A DNA stretch of 6,090 bases from Prevotella sp. Lineage in GTDB: Bacteria > Bacteroidota > Bacteroidia > Bacteroidales > Bacteroidaceae. The stretch spans positions 1 to 6,090 of the forward strand of contig JAJQAI010000219.1 in NCBI GenBank assembly GCA_021203915.1, given 5' to 3'. Position 1 is the stretch's first letter. Each line of letters begins with the position of its first letter. Position numbers and translations under genes: made by a program. The notes under the pieces are model-generated. The model was given only the letters and a program-made list of their open reading frames with translations. It was not told the origin of the DNA and did no database searches. Below are positions 5,981 through 6,090 of the stretch, piece after piece.

Positions 5981-6090
5981 AATCTAAAAAGTATACGAAT
6001 TATTGCTTTTCATCCATCAAAACACAGCTGTTTAAAGTTGACTACTCCCATCTGTAAACGAATGGGATTCTGCTATCTAGAAGAACTGCG
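5981..6090. other. Non-coding right edge, upstream of the DUF1016 gene
   Basis: I see no supportable gene in these 110 nt. They should hold the promoter of the minus-strand nuclease gene, but no good TTTG/TAnnTTTG pair is visible on that strand. A 6-bp inverted repeat (TCCCAT 6046-6051, ATGGGA 6062-6067) and an 8-bp palindrome ACAGCTGT (6024-6031) are present. On the minus strand, 15 codons run in from the edge to a TAG before any recognisable motif; they could be the tail of an upstream gene. Confidence 0.4.

Noticed and set aside
5987..6020. Possible minus-strand promoter for the DUF1016 gene (TTTG and TACTTTTT)
   Set aside because: The spacing is about 24 nt, the -7 box misses the final G, and it would start transcription almost at the ATG.
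6062..6090. Plus-strand ATG with an open frame running off the right edge
   Set aside because: Too few codons and no recognisable motif to call a gene.

Overview
The window looks like ordinary chromosomal sequence from a fermentative member of the Bacteroidota, most likely a Bacteroidales relative of Porphyromonas or Prevotella. Three things point there: AT-rich genes with no clear Shine-Dalgarno sites, a promoter before etfB that fits the Bacteroidota sigma-ABfr pattern (TTTG, 19 nt, TAnnTTTG), and the gene content itself. The genus is an inference; no rRNA or other marker gene is present.

Layout. Two small plus-strand genes come first: a MaoC-type (R)-specific enoyl-CoA hydratase (29-496) and a META/HslJ-domain lipoprotein (518-955). 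They are 21 nt apart and probably share a transcript. A 122-nt gap (956-1077) holds a weak terminator-like hairpin and a good promoter. It is followed by the tight plus-strand operon etfB (1078-1947), etfA (1983-3005) and a large 577-residue acyl-CoA dehydrogenase (3023-4756). A 111-nt gap with a strong hairpin separates this operon from a convergent minus-strand gene (4868-5980) for a PDDEXK nuclease of the YhcG/DUF1016 family. The last 110 nt (5981-6090) carry no gene I can support.

How the genes fit together. The acyl-CoA dehydrogenase should interconvert acyl-CoA and trans-2-enoyl-CoA, and EtfAB should be its electron partner. EtfB has the sequence features I associate with the electron-bifurcating (second-FAD) ETF group, so the complex may work in the reductive direction, as Bcd-EtfAB does in butyrate-forming anaerobes. 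The nearby MaoC hydratase could supply or use the same enoyl-CoA intermediates. The dehydrogenase itself belongs to the long DmdC-like branch, not the short Bcd branch.

No clearly new multi-gene system is present. The items most worth a second look are a perfect 13-bp inverted repeat inside the DUF1016 coding sequence, the pairing of a bifurcating-type ETF with a long acyl-CoA dehydrogenase, and an Arg-to-Tyr change in a FAD-binding loop of EtfA.
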